The notes: a model not told the origin generated them from the letters alone. Shown: positions 43,401 through 55,441, numbered from the stretch's first letter. The stretch is DNA of 64,000 nucleotides from Neurospora intermedia (GCA_037102815.1 BTPP01000005.1:2046001-2110000); one strand, 5' to 3'. Made by a program: numbers and translations.

Positions 43401-43614
43401 CCTTGGCATTAGGGCTCTCTATTCGGGTCCGCATCCGAAGCGTTACCTTTTGACCTTGGCCGTTGAACCGCCGGCATCGAGTCAGTCCCTGTTGTTGGGA
43501 GATTCGGACATTCCCATCAAATTCAATGCCGAAATCGCACTACATACCTGTTTATTACTTCCCGGATTTTGAAGTCTTGCATCAGGCCGATTAGAAATTC
43601 AAGACCGAAACCGT

Positions 43615-43668
43615 CATCAGCATCAGCATCAGCATCAGCATCGGGATCGGGATCGGGATCGGGATCGG
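43615..43668. repeat. Compound hexanucleotide array (CATCAG)4-CATCGG-(GATCGG)4
   Basis: Nine hexamers in phase: four CATCAG, one hybrid CATCGG, then four GATCGG. The middle unit shares the ends of both neighbours. On the minus strand it reads as Pro-Ile and Met-Leu repeats in an otherwise unsupported ORF. Confidence 0.9.
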
Positions 43669-44032
43669 AATTCGGGACGCGGGTGAGACGGGGCAGTCCT
43701 TGACGTTGCGGAGCCGCAAAAGGTTTGAGTTTTCTGGGAATGCGGCTCCGAAACCCCCCCGAAGAAAATTCACACGGCCAGCTCGGAGCCATATCACTGC
43801 CCGTGCCAGCGAATACACTGCATACGTACCTACAGCAAACCTACAAAGTCTCCGAACCCCGCTCCCCGACAGTCGCTCGGCCCTTGCGTGTATGCGCGGC
43901 TCTTGTGCCAAATTAACCTCCTCTCACGAAACTCACCGACCAGTACCTCAAACGCTGGGCTTGTCTGTTAGCATGGTGTTGCTGCACACGGTGTACCTAC
44001 TTAGTGTACAGGCCCGGGGGCCCGGGGAAAGC

Positions 44033-44072
44033 GGGCTACGGGGCTACGGGGCTACGGGGCTACGGGGCTACG
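44033..44072. repeat. Five tandem copies of GGGCTACG
   Basis: Five exact 8-bp units follow each other without a gap and then break off into GGCAGGCTACC. The array is in non-coding DNA next to GC-rich repeats (CCCGGGGG at about 44012). Confidence 0.9.
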
Positions 44073-46052
44073 GGCAGGCTACCAAGGAGCCTGGCATGAC
44101 CTCCAGAAGCTGGCGTGCTTGGCGGTCGGGAGCCGTAGCCAGGCTCCCAGGAAGGCGGTAGGCGGTGATCGGGGAGTTCGGGCATCGGTGAAGGACCTAT
44201 GGGTGGATATGAAGCTCAAAGCGGAACCGGAACGAACGTCAGAACCTTGACGGCTCAGCAGCGGTAAAGCGCGGCTCAGAAAGGCTCGTACATAGGAATG
44301 CGGTGAAGTCAAATGATCGTTGATGCCCTTGTCGGCCTCGTGATGTTCCATGTTCGAGAATGTGTGTTATCGATGTTCAGATGTTCACGTGGACATGGAG
44401 TCAGGGCAGGCAGGGTATTCAGGGCAAGCAGGCAATTGTGAACCCTGATTTTTACTTTCGCTCGCCCGTTCGCCCGCTCGCCCTTTTTCTCGCTGTTCTT
44501 TTGGACCTTGAGCGGCTCATCGTCAGACACATTAGGGATATTAGATAAGAAAATTTTTTCTCATCTTTGTGTGCTTTCTAGACAATGCCACTTACTCATC
44601 TTTCACTACCAACCAGCCGGCCACGCGGTGTGGTTGTGCATTGTGGTGCGCGGCCGTCCCGTCCGTCGGCGTCTCCGCTCGTTTTCGTTTTGTGCCTTTC
44701 GGGTGCCTGCCCGACCACTTGGGTCGCGCCCCCGTCCGCACGCATTTCCCCTACCGTCATGGGTTTGGTTTTTCTGAGAGTGGGAAGAGGCTGAGAGGCG
44801 CATGAGGCTCCGCTCCGCCTTTTTGCTTTTTTTTTTTTGTTCGGCTGCTTTGTCCCGCATTTTCCTTCTGCTTCTTTCTGTTTTGGGTTGTGTCTGTTTT
44901 GGTACGTTCCGGTCTGTCACTTTCTCCTCTAGGGTCACATTATGTATCGTAATGTGATGGGACCGGATGACTGGTGTACCCAGTGAGAAGATGGACGGCC
45001 AGGCCACACCGGACTTCCTTTTTATGATGCATATGTTGATGGAATGGAAAAGGTAAGAAGAGGTGATTGATGATCATCGTGGTGAATTCAAGGATTTGTG
45101 ACCTTGGAGTTGGTGCAATGACTCCGCAGTCTCGCGCAAGCGACTGCCGCGGACCACCAACCAAACAGCGATCTGATGCACATGTCCAATGTCTCTTTGC
45201 GACACATGCCGCTATTTTCAACTCTGATTGCGTGAAAAGCCGAACATAGCCTTTTTGTGGGGGAACAGCATCTGCCTGCCGGCGGGCTGTGAGGGGGATG
45301 GATCATCATCACCATTCACGACATGTCAACCAGAAGGATAGCAACATTAGGTAAACTTGCTAAACTCGCTCATCACGTTAACGGGAGCGTGACCACTTGT
45401 CAATGCAGGACGAGTCCACACCACGCAATCCAAGTCATTTGAAACAGCATGGACGGCCCTTTCAGAAATAGAATACATAGGTAGACGTCAGCAGTGTACG
45501 TATCTTCTCAACAACGAACAAGAACCAAGAAGAATCCAAGATTCGCCCGCCCGCCTGCACCGCTTTGGGCAACGCTGGCCCTACGGGCCCTACGGACGGC
45601 GTCCCGTGCGGCGGATAAACATCCGCCCCACTCACGACGACTTGGACGTTTTACACGAACCGCGGTTGGGATCGTTTCATCTGTGTACACTAGTGCAAGC
45701 AAAAAGTATGTAGCTCTCTTCGCTGGCATCACCCCAGTACCTAGTAGTTGTCTATGAGGGGAGGGTGAAACCTGCAATTTGGCGTAGGGTAAGAGCTATG
45801 GGGAGATTTGGAAAGAAAGCTCCTTTCTCGTACGAGTCCGTGTACGTGCGTAGAAACCCCCCAAAGGAAACAAAATTCCCATCTCATTCGCCGAGTTTTG
45901 CTGTCGTACGCTGGCGGCCAGCTGGCAAGCATCGTGGTGTTTCCAACTTCACCCCTCGCGCTTTTCAGAGGTTGGTTGGTTTGATAAATCCAATTACTCA
46001 AGGTTCCGGTTTCGTTTCTGTCAGTACGTACCTTGGTATTTCCCCAGGCCTT

Positions 46053-46536
46053 TTAGGGATAAACCTCCAAACAGATCGACTTCCTGATTGTCGACCTTCT
46101 CGGGCAACCTATGTGTGTGTACGGATAAGACTTAGCTAGGTAGTCCTCGAGCAGGAACTGGGTAGACTTTTTCGCCCAATTGCATGTCATCACAAAACGT
46201 ATCGAATCGACGATCAAGTCCTCTTCATACCCATGGTCGTTGACGTCCCGTGACCGCCGTCTATCTATGTATGAGCTGTCCGAAGCTCTCCGCATGTGCG
46301 TTTCCTTCCCTTGCTTTTCCCACCCGCATCCTCCCAGACTCACAAAGCGAATCAACCCTTTCTCCTCGCGGTCCTCGTCTATCACATCAGGCAGATACTC
46401 CAGTGTCACAGCATCAAAGCGCCACCTAGGGGTTGTCGAGTGCCGCCAGCAGTAGCCTATGAAGCTCTGAGCGGGGGTCTTCCTCGCCACTGAATCGGAG
46501 CACCACACGAGTATTCTTGCATCGTCACTGCTATCG
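46053..46536 (-). pseudogene. Unidentified coding-like stretch with an apparent frameshift
   Basis: A 151-codon minus-strand ORF (46508-46053) has a charged, protein-like composition, unlike the Ser/Arg/Pro-rich noise ORFs around it: DAVTLEYLPDVIDEDREEK, then DVNDHGYEEDLIVDSIRF and QFLLEDYLAKSYPY. Just upstream a different frame reads RFSGEEDPRSELHRLLLAA and stops at a TAG (about 46434-46432) exactly where the first frame becomes convincing. A one-base shift near CCCCTAGG (about 46431-46438) would explain both. No upstream start codon is obvious in the second frame, and I recognise no family. It may be a gene relic, part of an unannotated spliced gene, or chance. Confidence 0.3.
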
Positions 46537-47003
46537 TGTTTTCGTGTAAGGTGCGTGGTTTGGGTGGTGCTCTCTCAACTTTTGCATCACAACATGAGCC
46601 GATATCGGAAAGTTTTATTAGATTGCGGACGGACGGACGGACGAAACAGGTAAGGCGAGGGGAAGGGAGGGGGCCCATTTTCGTGATAGGGTCATCGCGA
46701 TCTTATCCGCTTGTTCATCTACTTTTTTTGACTTCTCTCAGGGCCCGGCCCAATCCAAACTGGACGTCGGGGGCCCTTGGATCCGTTCATCGTGAGCGCC
46801 AGAGAGAGAGAGAGGGCCGGGTGAGGGGGAACATGAGATGTCAGGATAGGGCGTCTTCTTCGGCCAAGCCTACGTAGCCTCTCTTCAAGTCTTCGTCCGT
46901 GCCTCCCACAGAAAAGCTTTTCCACTTGTAACGTGGCCCAACGTTTTCTGACTGGGCTTCCGTCACTGGACCTCAAAATTACCCATGTTCGCGTGGTACA
47001 GCC

Positions 47004-47029
47004 TTTTTTTTTTTTTTTTTTTTTTTTTT
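47004..47029. repeat. Poly(T)26 tract
   Basis: Twenty-six T residues followed by C-rich sequence, in non-coding DNA. It reads as poly-Lys on the minus strand. Confidence 0.95.
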
Positions 47030-48866
47030 CCCTTCCACTTTTGTTTTGTTTCTCTTTGTGGCCAAAGTGAAGCGGGCTCGGCGGGGAGGACAGCTTCTGG
47101 TTGGAAGCCGATCCCGCGAATTAGTCCAACCTTTGGGGAGAAAGCTTGAGAATAGAGAGGCTCGTTCGTTAATCTGGTTGGACCGGGGAATTGATGAGAA
47201 GAACACGGAGGGACATCACTGGGGCCTACACTAGTTTACGCTACTGCAAAGAGAAGGGAAAGGGTTCCAGTTGGGTGAATTGGGTGGGTGAAGTGTGGAT
47301 TTCCTCTTCTATTTGGGCGAGTGCCCTGCTTCGCAGATGGGTGGGTCAAACAATCCTGAGATGTGCGTGCCGCCCTTCTGGAATTGCCATATTCATGCCG
47401 TCCAGTTGTAAAATCCGTCGGTGCACGAGAAAGCGGAGAGAAGGGCTCCTTTGTTTGATTGTCAAGAGCCAGAATAGTACTTACCTACCTTTCTTTCTTT
47501 GTGCAGTGGTCTTCTGTAGTAATGTGTACCTGGACGGGAAGCTATTTGGAAAAGCTGCACTCCCCTGGTTTGCCAACTGCCATGTTTTTGTCCAAATCCG
47601 CCGGCGATCATCTCAATGGCGCCGTCTTGTATCCATATGAGCACACACGTCACGCAATACCACTCACTTCCCATGAATGGCTGTGCTCCGTGTTGATGAA
47701 TGCACCAAGGTCTAAGAAAGCTTGAGCTCTGCCGTGCTTTTGTGTGACAGAAATGGGTCCCTTAACTTGGTTGGTCCCTTTTCAACTTTTTGTTTGGGCG
47801 ATCTCGCGGCTCGGCCCATTGGGTCAGGGGTTTTTGCCAAGTATTCGACCTATAGCCTAGCTAGTGCAGTGTCTATGTTACCAAAAAAGTCGGCGTTGGG
47901 CTTTAACGAAAGGGCGATCAATTCAATCAGCCCCTCCCCATTGTTCGGACCCGCTCCCCAAAGGCGAAGCAGAACTTGAAAGAAACCGACAGTTTGCTGG
48001 TTGGTGTCTTGGACGGGCGGAACATTGTGCGGAAGCCTGGCGGTCGGGCACGGAAATGGATCTCCGGATTTAGAAGTACCTATTCGTTCGTCTCAGATGG
48101 CGGAAGCCAATGGTTCGAGCACCGGACGAACAGGATCATGCAAAGTCCGAGACATTCTGAGTGCAAGGGCACCTGTCGAATGTCATAAACAGCGCAATGC
48201 AGAATGGGCCATCTTCACAGAGTGCAGGCAGAATCATGCATTGGATGCGAAAGTGTTGAGCATGGTGAAGACTGTTTGTATTCATTCAGGTCCACGACCA
48301 AAAAATAGTTCAGGATCATCTTTTTCGCGGTTCTTTTGCCGCTTGCAATGTTATGATATCCCGTCTCCAACTCCTCCGCTCAATCATACAATAAACAATT
48401 GTTATCATGGCACTGATAATGTTGTGCCTCTTTTAATACGATCCAAATGCCCCCGCGTATCCCATACCCATAGCTAGCAAACAACCAAATCTCCCGGCTT
48501 CCCAGATGCAAGTGCTTGTTAAAGGAAAATAGAAGTCGACCCAAAGTGTATCGATGCGGTACATGGAATATCTCCCATCCAAGTACCCCAAAAAAGCTGA
48601 AGCCCGCCCATGCGCCGAATTTCTTGAACTTGCGAAAAACAATCAAAAGCAGATTCCCAATCCCCGAGGTTTGACCCAGACATTTTTATGATGCTGTGCT
48701 CCGATGTATGCCTTTTTTGATATAACAATTGTAAAGAAACAAACGAAACAAGATGGCCGAGTCGAGTCGTGTAATGTTCTATGCTTGAACAGTGGTCGAG
48801 TGAGGTGAGGGGTATAGTCGCTGATAATAAACAAGATAGTGGTGTGAATGGTGCGTCGATCTTTTT

Positions 48867-49283
48867 TTAGTTGGAGGATCGCCTGCGTTGCAGCCTGACG
48901 GACTCGAACGAGTGGGCATATGCTTGGAGCTCCCTGGCCGCCTTTTCAGACATGCCAGAGTGGCTGTGGCTGAGGCCCGCCGATGATGTGCTCTTCATGG
49001 AGCAAAGGCTAGTGTGCGAGCTCGAGGGAGATAGTGTCCTGCTCGATTGGGTGCTGAAGTTGGAAGCGGGGGAGAGGTAGGACTGGTTGCTCGATGGTGT
49101 AGACTTGTTGAAAGACCAGTCGAAGGAAGGGCCGTTCAGGCTGGGGGAGCTAGGACCGGAGCTGGAGGCAGAGTTGGTCTCGTAGTCGGCCAGGCGGCAG
49201 GACTCGGAGCAGTAGGCAGCGCCATCATCAGTCTGCTTGTCGCAGGTGAGGCAGAACTGGAGTGCCCAATCCTCGAAAGACAT
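48867..49283 (-). CDS. Ecl1-family life-span regulatory factor
   Basis: Single-exon gene for 138 residues. The N-terminus MSFEDWALQFCLTCDKQ begins a zinc-binding Cys pattern, CLTC followed by CSESC about 12 residues later, and continues CRLADYE. The rest is Ser-rich and disordered, ending in a basic helix (EKAARELQAYAHSFESVRLQRRR). This is the layout of fungal Ecl1/2/3 proteins, small nuclear factors that in fission yeast extend chronological life span and respond to nutrient stress. An in-frame start far upstream (49775) would add His-Thr repeats encoded by a CA microsatellite, so I take it as leader. The gene sits alone in a 30-kb gene-poor block. Confidence 0.85.
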   Translation of the reverse strand: MSFEDWALQFCLTCDKQTDDGAAYCSESCRLADYETNSASSSGPSSPSLNGPSFDWSFNKSTPSSNQSYLSPASNFSTQSSRTLSPSSSHTSLCSMKSTSSAGLSHSHSGMSEKAARELQAYAHSFESVRLQRRRSSN

Positions 49284-49292
49284 GGTGTCGGT

Positions 49293-49318
49293 TGTGTGTG
49301 TGTGTGTGTGTGTGTGTG
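49293..49318. repeat. (TG)13 microsatellite in the Ecl1 leader
   Basis: Thirteen TG units lie 10-35 bp upstream of the Ecl1 ATG, so the mRNA leader would carry a CA repeat close to the start codon. Confidence 0.9.
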
Positions 49319-49516
49319 GGTTGTTGTTGTGTAATCTGGAAAACTCGCTCGAGGCTGCAAGCTCAGCGTGGGCCGGGTGGGCTAATGGAGGGACTGGTTG
49401 ATGGTCTGATTGACGCGAAGCTGAATTGGCTTGATTGGAAGCTGTGTCGAGCTGTTGTGGTGATTGTGGTTTGTGATGGTTGTTTTCAAAAGTCCAAGCT
49501 GCGGATCTTTCTCTCT

Positions 49517-49534
49517 TGTGTGTGTGTGTGTGTG
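49517..49534. repeat. (TG)9 microsatellite
   Basis: Second TG repeat, about 235 bp upstream of the Ecl1 start codon, in the presumed leader or promoter. Confidence 0.9.
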
Positions 49535-51572
49535 CTGGTCGGTTGCTGTTGGTATTATTTATTGTATTGTAGTTGGATTGCCTGTTGCTTGCTTTCCAGA
49601 GCAGTGTTGCAGAGGGAAGAAGAAGAGAGAGAGTGAAGTGGTGGTTGTTGTTGTGTGTTGATGCCGATTCTGGAAGTGAGGTTTGCTCGAAGGAGAGCTG
49701 GGGGAAAGTTGGGTTATGTAGGCTATCGACCTTGGATGAGTCCGACGTGCGCCTGCCCTCCCCGGTCATTGCCAATCGTCCCAGTCAGTCCAGTCACTGC
49801 AGTGCATGCTGCCCGTGGGTGTGAGGCAGAGGCCCATGACCAGCTCGAAGGCCCCACCCGCGCCCACTCAGACATTGGCGCCGGTGGAGGTACGCAGATC
49901 GAGGATACGCAGGGGTATCGTAGGCCGCAGTCCACACTGAAAAAGTACACAGTACGGCAAGTCTCGAAGCCACACGTCCCTTTCCACTTGCTGCTGGCCG
50001 GGGTGTGTTGGGAATCGAAGGAACAGGGGGGGATGGGGGTCAGGGAGTGGTGTGGACCCGGTCTCTGCCAGACTGCCAGAGGGGTGCATCTGGGCATTGC
50101 CAATCTGCACTAAGGTATACGCAGTACGTACCTCTAGTATGCCTTAAGTTGATCGAGGGTAGCCCCACAGTGTTTTTCCCAGAGCGTGAAGTGACAAGTG
50201 GAAGAGAGGTCGCACAGACTGAGTTCTCAGAGGGGTAGGGTACCTGAGGGGTGCGTGGGAGAAATTTTCTTCTTTGGAAGGCGTGAACTTAGCGAGAATG
50301 GGACCATGCTGGCTGGTCGTGGCACCACTTTGGTTCGTTATGAGCAAGAGGAGCGGGTCTGTCAGTCTGTCCTTGTGCTTGGCGAATCACTCCTCGCAAG
50401 TTGTGGTGGTCTCTGCTTCAGCTTTCCCTCTGGGCATTGGGGCAGTGGGCAGCACTCCAGGCGTGACCATCTCACATTGGCGGCCCCTCAGTCTTCGTCA
50501 GTCTGCTGCCCAAAGAGTTTTTTCTCCTCTTTGTCTCACTGCGTGTCAACTCCAGGTTGCCTTGGTACTGATTACAAGTAGTGTACACTATTGCCCGAAT
50601 ACCTACCCCAGGCCCCAATGCTTTGGTGGTTAGGGCTGTGCTGGCAGTAGTAGGTAGCCAGAACCCTCACTTCCTTGCAGATCTCGATGACCCCAAAGAG
50701 AACTGAAGGGAAGTGAGGAGACTGCCTTGTCAACGCACTGCAAACCCGCTACAGTATTACACCATCTGACTGAAGGAACCTGAACTTGAACAGGTCACAG
50801 AGTAGGTAGAGGTAGGTAGTGTGTACTGCGTACCTCCATGGCAGAAGCAAGTGAAAATTTTTCCTTCCTGGTCATCCATGGTCATGAATCATTCAGCTTA
50901 CCTAGCTGTTGCTCAGAGGGCACGGGCTTGAATCGGAATTTCACAATCAAAAGTTTCCCCAGTTTTTAGGTGGTCTTGGACCTCTTTTCTGCACGTCCGC
51001 CACGTCTTGTCTCATTTGCCTCTCTTGCGTGTCGTTCGAGCCAAACAGCACGCAATTTCGCAGCATCCAAGTTTTCCCCGTCTGTCCCGTCAGCCTGAGC
51101 CTCAACTCCCACCTCTCAACTACATAGTACTTCCAATTCGACTCACCAACCAGCGCTAGTCCCCCTGAATCTCTCTCGCCGGTCTCGCATGTCTTGCCAT
51201 TTGGAAAATCTTCTGCACTGGCACGGGCTTCACATTGGAGCAAAGTCGCAAGATCGCACATCAGGCGTTTTTGCAGTTTGTGTCCCCCCTCTCGGGCTTC
51301 AGCGACCTCCATTTATTGGGTACTGTACCTCACTCAAGTCTTGCCCGGTACAGACAGACTTGCTCGAGTGAAGCCGATACACGCTGATGGCGGCGGGCCC
51401 GCTGGCCGCTGCAACACCAAGATGCGAAACCCGCCCATGGTGAGACGGCATGTTTCCAGTCCTTGTGCTTCCAGAGTGTCATCCTGTGCTTCCAAGCTTC
51501 TCAACCATCAGTCACATCAACTGACTCTGTCTCTTGTTGTCTCTGGCGCCGTTGCCGGCAAGCCGGAGGATA

Positions 51573-51573
<1 letters not shown>

Positions 51574-51620
<47 letters not shown>

Positions 51621-51621
51621 C
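51574..51621. repeat. (AAC)16 microsatellite
   Basis: Sixteen exact AAC units (48 bp). In one plus-strand frame it reads as poly-Thr inside an unsupported ORF. Confidence 0.95.
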
Positions 51622-52469
51622 GAGGAAGCATCAGAACCAAAAACATCCTAGAGCAACAAAGCTTCGGCCGCTGGAAAAGGTCTGGCGTGGGGGGTTCTAA
51701 TCAGTGAACCGTGAATGTGGAACATTGCGTGCCAACAGACCGGAGTATTTGGTATGTATATCGAAGCCACAAGTCCTTCTCGCCATTACTGCGCTGCACT
51801 TTCGCGATACGTCCTTATACATTACCGCCTACATCCGGGTGGTGTTCAGGCGGTGGTAACCGTGAATGAAGGCACTCAAGAAATGAGTGGGCATTGGCGA
51901 CTTTTGCTGCTTGTGATGGTTGTTGCCCCCTGCTGCCTCTGCACACTGCTGTGCGACCTTGTCCCGTCTCTCGTCTTCACTCCCGTCCCCTCTTTCTCCC
52001 ACTCTATCGAGAGCTTTATCGGCGAGGCCCTTCTTGAGAAGACACAGGAGTGTACATTCTCCCCCGAGGCTCTCGCACCCGGTAACCGCACCCACCAATC
52101 CCCATGCCTGTTCAAGCTCGTCATGAAGCCGGCTGAGGAACAGGTGTGGCCATTGGACTGCTTTATTGGCTGCTCTTCCCCTCGGTCTGGTCCAGGAGTC
52201 TCAACACCAGCCCGAAATGGTAGGTATGAACTCCCATGCCCTTCAGAGTTCTCAGCACTCCAAGAGGCGCCCCCGGTGTGGCCCTCGAATTTCTTTTGGG
52301 CCAAGAGCTAGTGGCTTGCACCCTGGAAGAACAGAAGAAGAAACCACTAAGCCAAGGCCCAAGATTGAACATTGTATGACCGTTGGTGTCGTCTCGCTGT
52401 CTGCCCCCTTTATTCCTTACATCAACTGGTAGTAGCTCCACGATCCGAGGAGGATTTATAGATACGGCC

Positions 52470-53028
52470 AGTTCTAGACTCGCAGCTCAGAATCCTCGGG
52501 CTGTTTGGTGTTGAGCTTCAGGACGTGAGCCAGCTTGCCAACCTCCGGCCTATGCTGGTCGCTTCACCCAAGTGGCACTCACAACATAGCCTACAACCTG
52601 CATCTACAACATGATGATTCCCTTTCCCAACATAACCTCAACGCCGATGGCAAATTTGATGCCTATGTACACCCACCTACCTATCCAAGGCCCTGACGAG
52701 AACACTGTGCACTAATCAGCACCCCCTTCACCTTCTCAAAGGACACGCCCTCCAATCTTCACGCCCTCGCGCCAACCCCGTCCTCGCTTTGGGTGTCCCT
52801 CTTCGTGGCATCGGCTGCGAGGACAAGGATGTGCTCGTTATGGCTCTAAACTGCTTTCAGTTTGACCTGCAGCTGCTGCACCTCACAACCACATTCCTTT
52901 CGACAAATCATCTTCGCTCTCTCCCCGCACCTATCTTCAACTCGTATGGCAGGGGGGCAGCCAAGAAGACTGGCAAAGCTCTCACTGCTGTCGTGCGCCG
53001 TGCCTGCCTCTGGGCTCTGGAGCGCTAG
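52470..53028 (+). pseudogene. Possible degenerate gene, frame-broken
   Basis: Three consecutive protein-like runs lie in different plus-strand frames. The first includes LRILGLFGVELQDVSQLANL (about 52480-52545). The second includes SLSQHNLNADGKFDAYVHPP (about 52616-52675). The third (to a TAG at 53026-53028) includes DKDVLVMALNCFQFDLQ and ends VVRRACLWALER. The frame changes are not marked by clear introns. No family is recognised, and the signal could be chance composition. Confidence 0.15.
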
Positions 53029-53933
53029 TCGGGAAACCTGATAGGGAAGGGGTCGCATGAGTCCGTCCGGTCAAGATATCACAGTTGATTGCCTAACCTT
53101 TCATGGCAACCTCCTACGCGACCTCGCTTGATGGCGTGCAGAGTCGCCATATCACTGTCTGAGCATTGAAAACGCTGGCGTTGGACGACAGGTAAAGTGC
53201 TCTACACGACACTGCGTACATGATGGTCTGGTCCGCTCTTGACTGTTTAAAAAGGTTCGGAGTGGCACCATTGCACTGCTCACGACAGATTCTGCTACCC
53301 GCCGCCGATGGCATATCTCCTGATCGACAACGAGAAACATAAGAGTGGTTTGCCAGATTCGCAACACGACGCTCCAGGGCAAGCGCTTCTCGAAACATCT
53401 CGTTTACACCTTATATGTGCTTTGCCTTCAATCTGCAGGCAGCTCAATGGGCATATTACCGATATGATCGCATGCAACATCAACGACGCAACGAGATGAT
53501 GGAAGTGTCACGGGTGTTGTTTTCGTGCACAGTACGGTACCCAGCAGCGGCAAGTCAGGCGATTCGTTCGACGCTGTTTTGGCTGCCCCCGCTGCGGGAG
53601 TGCACCCCAGCTCTCTCTCCACTGCAAGAAGCCAAGAAAGACCTTATCCAGTGGACAGTGACATTGGCGGGCATCCCATGTGGCGGTTGCCCCACACTGA
53701 TACACTAGAGACTGGCTATCTTGGTGATGTTTGTGGGGATGGAGATCGGGTCCATGGGAATGCCAGGAACTCGATATCTCGCAGGTCCTCCTCCTCTTCA
53801 TCATCCCACACGCCGTGGTTTTCATCGGCTTGGCAGTCATTCATCGTGACTTTGCCGTGGGTGCCCACGATGCGAACGCAGGAACCCCCCACAGACCTAT
53901 AGATAGGTCCCATGGACAAAGAACCAAGAGGTT

Positions 53934-53957
53934 GGGGGGGGGGGGGGGGGGGGGGGG
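53934..53957. repeat. Poly(G)24 tract
   Basis: Twenty-four uninterrupted G residues in non-coding DNA. Confidence 0.95.
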
Positions 53958-55441
53958 TTCAACGTTTCCTTGAGCATGATGGGCAAGCTCAGGGTAAGAT
54001 ATCACGGATGTGTACATCATTTCTGATAACCCCCACAGTCGAATACCAGGACATGTGTGGACTTTTTGGGGCCATTTTCGGCCGCGAATATGAGCGATAC
54101 TCAACCCAGATGAAGTCTGATACCCATATCACAACGCTCCTTGCTCGGCAGATAAATTACAGCAATCCTTAAAAGCCATCGGAGTCCCTTTTCGGAGACG
54201 AGGCTGAATTCCTTTCGAGGTGGCTTCCGTCTGCCGCATTAAATATCTACCCATGAACATGCGGAGATAGCAAAACATTCTGACTTCGGAACAAAGAACT
54301 ATCGCAATACCTAGGGCAGAGCTTCGACTGGGGATCTTGAAAGCTAAAATGAAGGTGTACATAATTAGCTCGTGCGCGCTTGGGATTTCCCCATCGAGTA
54401 CCGCGCAAGGGTTGTAGGGGTCCAACAACAACACCAACATCAACAGATAAGCCGATCCTTGATGATGATCATTACAGTTCTTCTGCTAGCAGGGCACAGC
54501 ACTACCGACTAGATCCGAATTTCCAGCTTACACTAGTGTAGTGCTCATCATTCCCGCCGTTGGCCATCTCGCTCGCTCATTCAAGCCCGTCAGTAGCTGA
54601 GCGTGTCCCTGATAGTGTTTGGAGACACATACACGAAAAAGACGTAAAATGAAATCACGACGGTCCTCAGCAGTGCATTAAAATCTTCAGTCATCGGCCT
54701 TTGGCCGTCATATACAAGGTGTTTACGGTGTTCATTCCCGGTTACCAGTTACCTACAAGCAACCCTCGTCTCACACATGTTATCAGCCATAAGAGGCGTT
54801 GTTGACGACGCTACGGTATAGTCGACCTGTCACCGGGCTCTACACGGTTTAATTCGGTTGAAGGACCTTTTTTTCATGGGGTTCTTATTGCCTCGTGGAA
54901 CCTGAGACATCACAAAACCCCCCCCCAAGCTTCTGGGATTCCTGATATCAAAGTAAGAACCAAGATTTTTGATATTTCTCAAGGTCCGTTAACAAACTCC
55001 ACACACCCTGGTAGGCTTCGAACGCAACCGAATTGGAGTGGGGGCCTTGCGGTTCTCGTGGAGTTCAGATCATCACGGAGTTTTGCTCCTGAGGAGCTGA
55101 CACGTCTATCACAACGTCCTGATCACCCATCCTTACCAAGAACCGTCACCGTGGGTCACGATCAAGCACCTTGTTAGTTCATGTCTCGCCGGCTTTGTAG
55201 TGTCTAAGAGTCACGCCACTGCCAGAAAATCTCCGCTTCATTTTAGATAGGAGCAAAATAAACATTGGATGGCATGAATCTATCGACGAACTAGTGTTAA
55301 AAGTAACGAACCCAAGCACATCAATCAACCGTATCTCGCTTTCTCCCTTTCGTACGCCGATCTCTTCTTGGTTTGATCATTTGCCACCAACAACCGAGCA
55401 TGCAGAGGCCTGGCCTTGTCCAGATAGCTGGGATATCCTGG

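Larger units (their letters stand above)
33403..48866. other. 15.5-kb gene-poor region
   Basis: No gene with a recognisable domain lies in this block. I looked for 5S rRNA, tRNA boxes, snRNA signatures, terminal repeats and reverse transcriptase or transposase motifs by eye and found none that hold. What is present: a 55-codon ORF with promoter-like sequences at 34.3-34.5 kb, poly(A)46 at 40.4 kb, a compound hexamer array at 43.6 kb, an octamer array at 44.0 kb, a coding-like stretch at 46.1-46.5 kb, poly(T)26 at 47.0 kb, and scattered short palindromes. Confidence 0.5.

Noticed and set aside
46180-46508. GTGAGT..ATACATAG as an intron inside the 46-kb coding-like stretch
   Set aside because: Removing the 79 nt breaks the reading frame that gives the convincing downstream peptide.
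49284-49775. In-frame N-terminal extension of Ecl1 to 302 residues
   Set aside because: The added part is His-Thr and Asn-His repeat made by CA microsatellites; the family starts at MSFEDW with the Cys motif right after.
51194-51700. 168-codon ORF with poly-Thr
   Set aside because: The Thr tract is the AAC microsatellite and the rest has the composition of random GC-rich sequence.
51715-52311. 198-codon plus-strand ORF with a hydrophobic stretch
   Set aside because: Looks partly protein-like (FIGEALLEKTQECTFSPEAL) but no promoter, family or continuation was found; at most an upstream part of the degenerate region at 52.4-53.0 kb.
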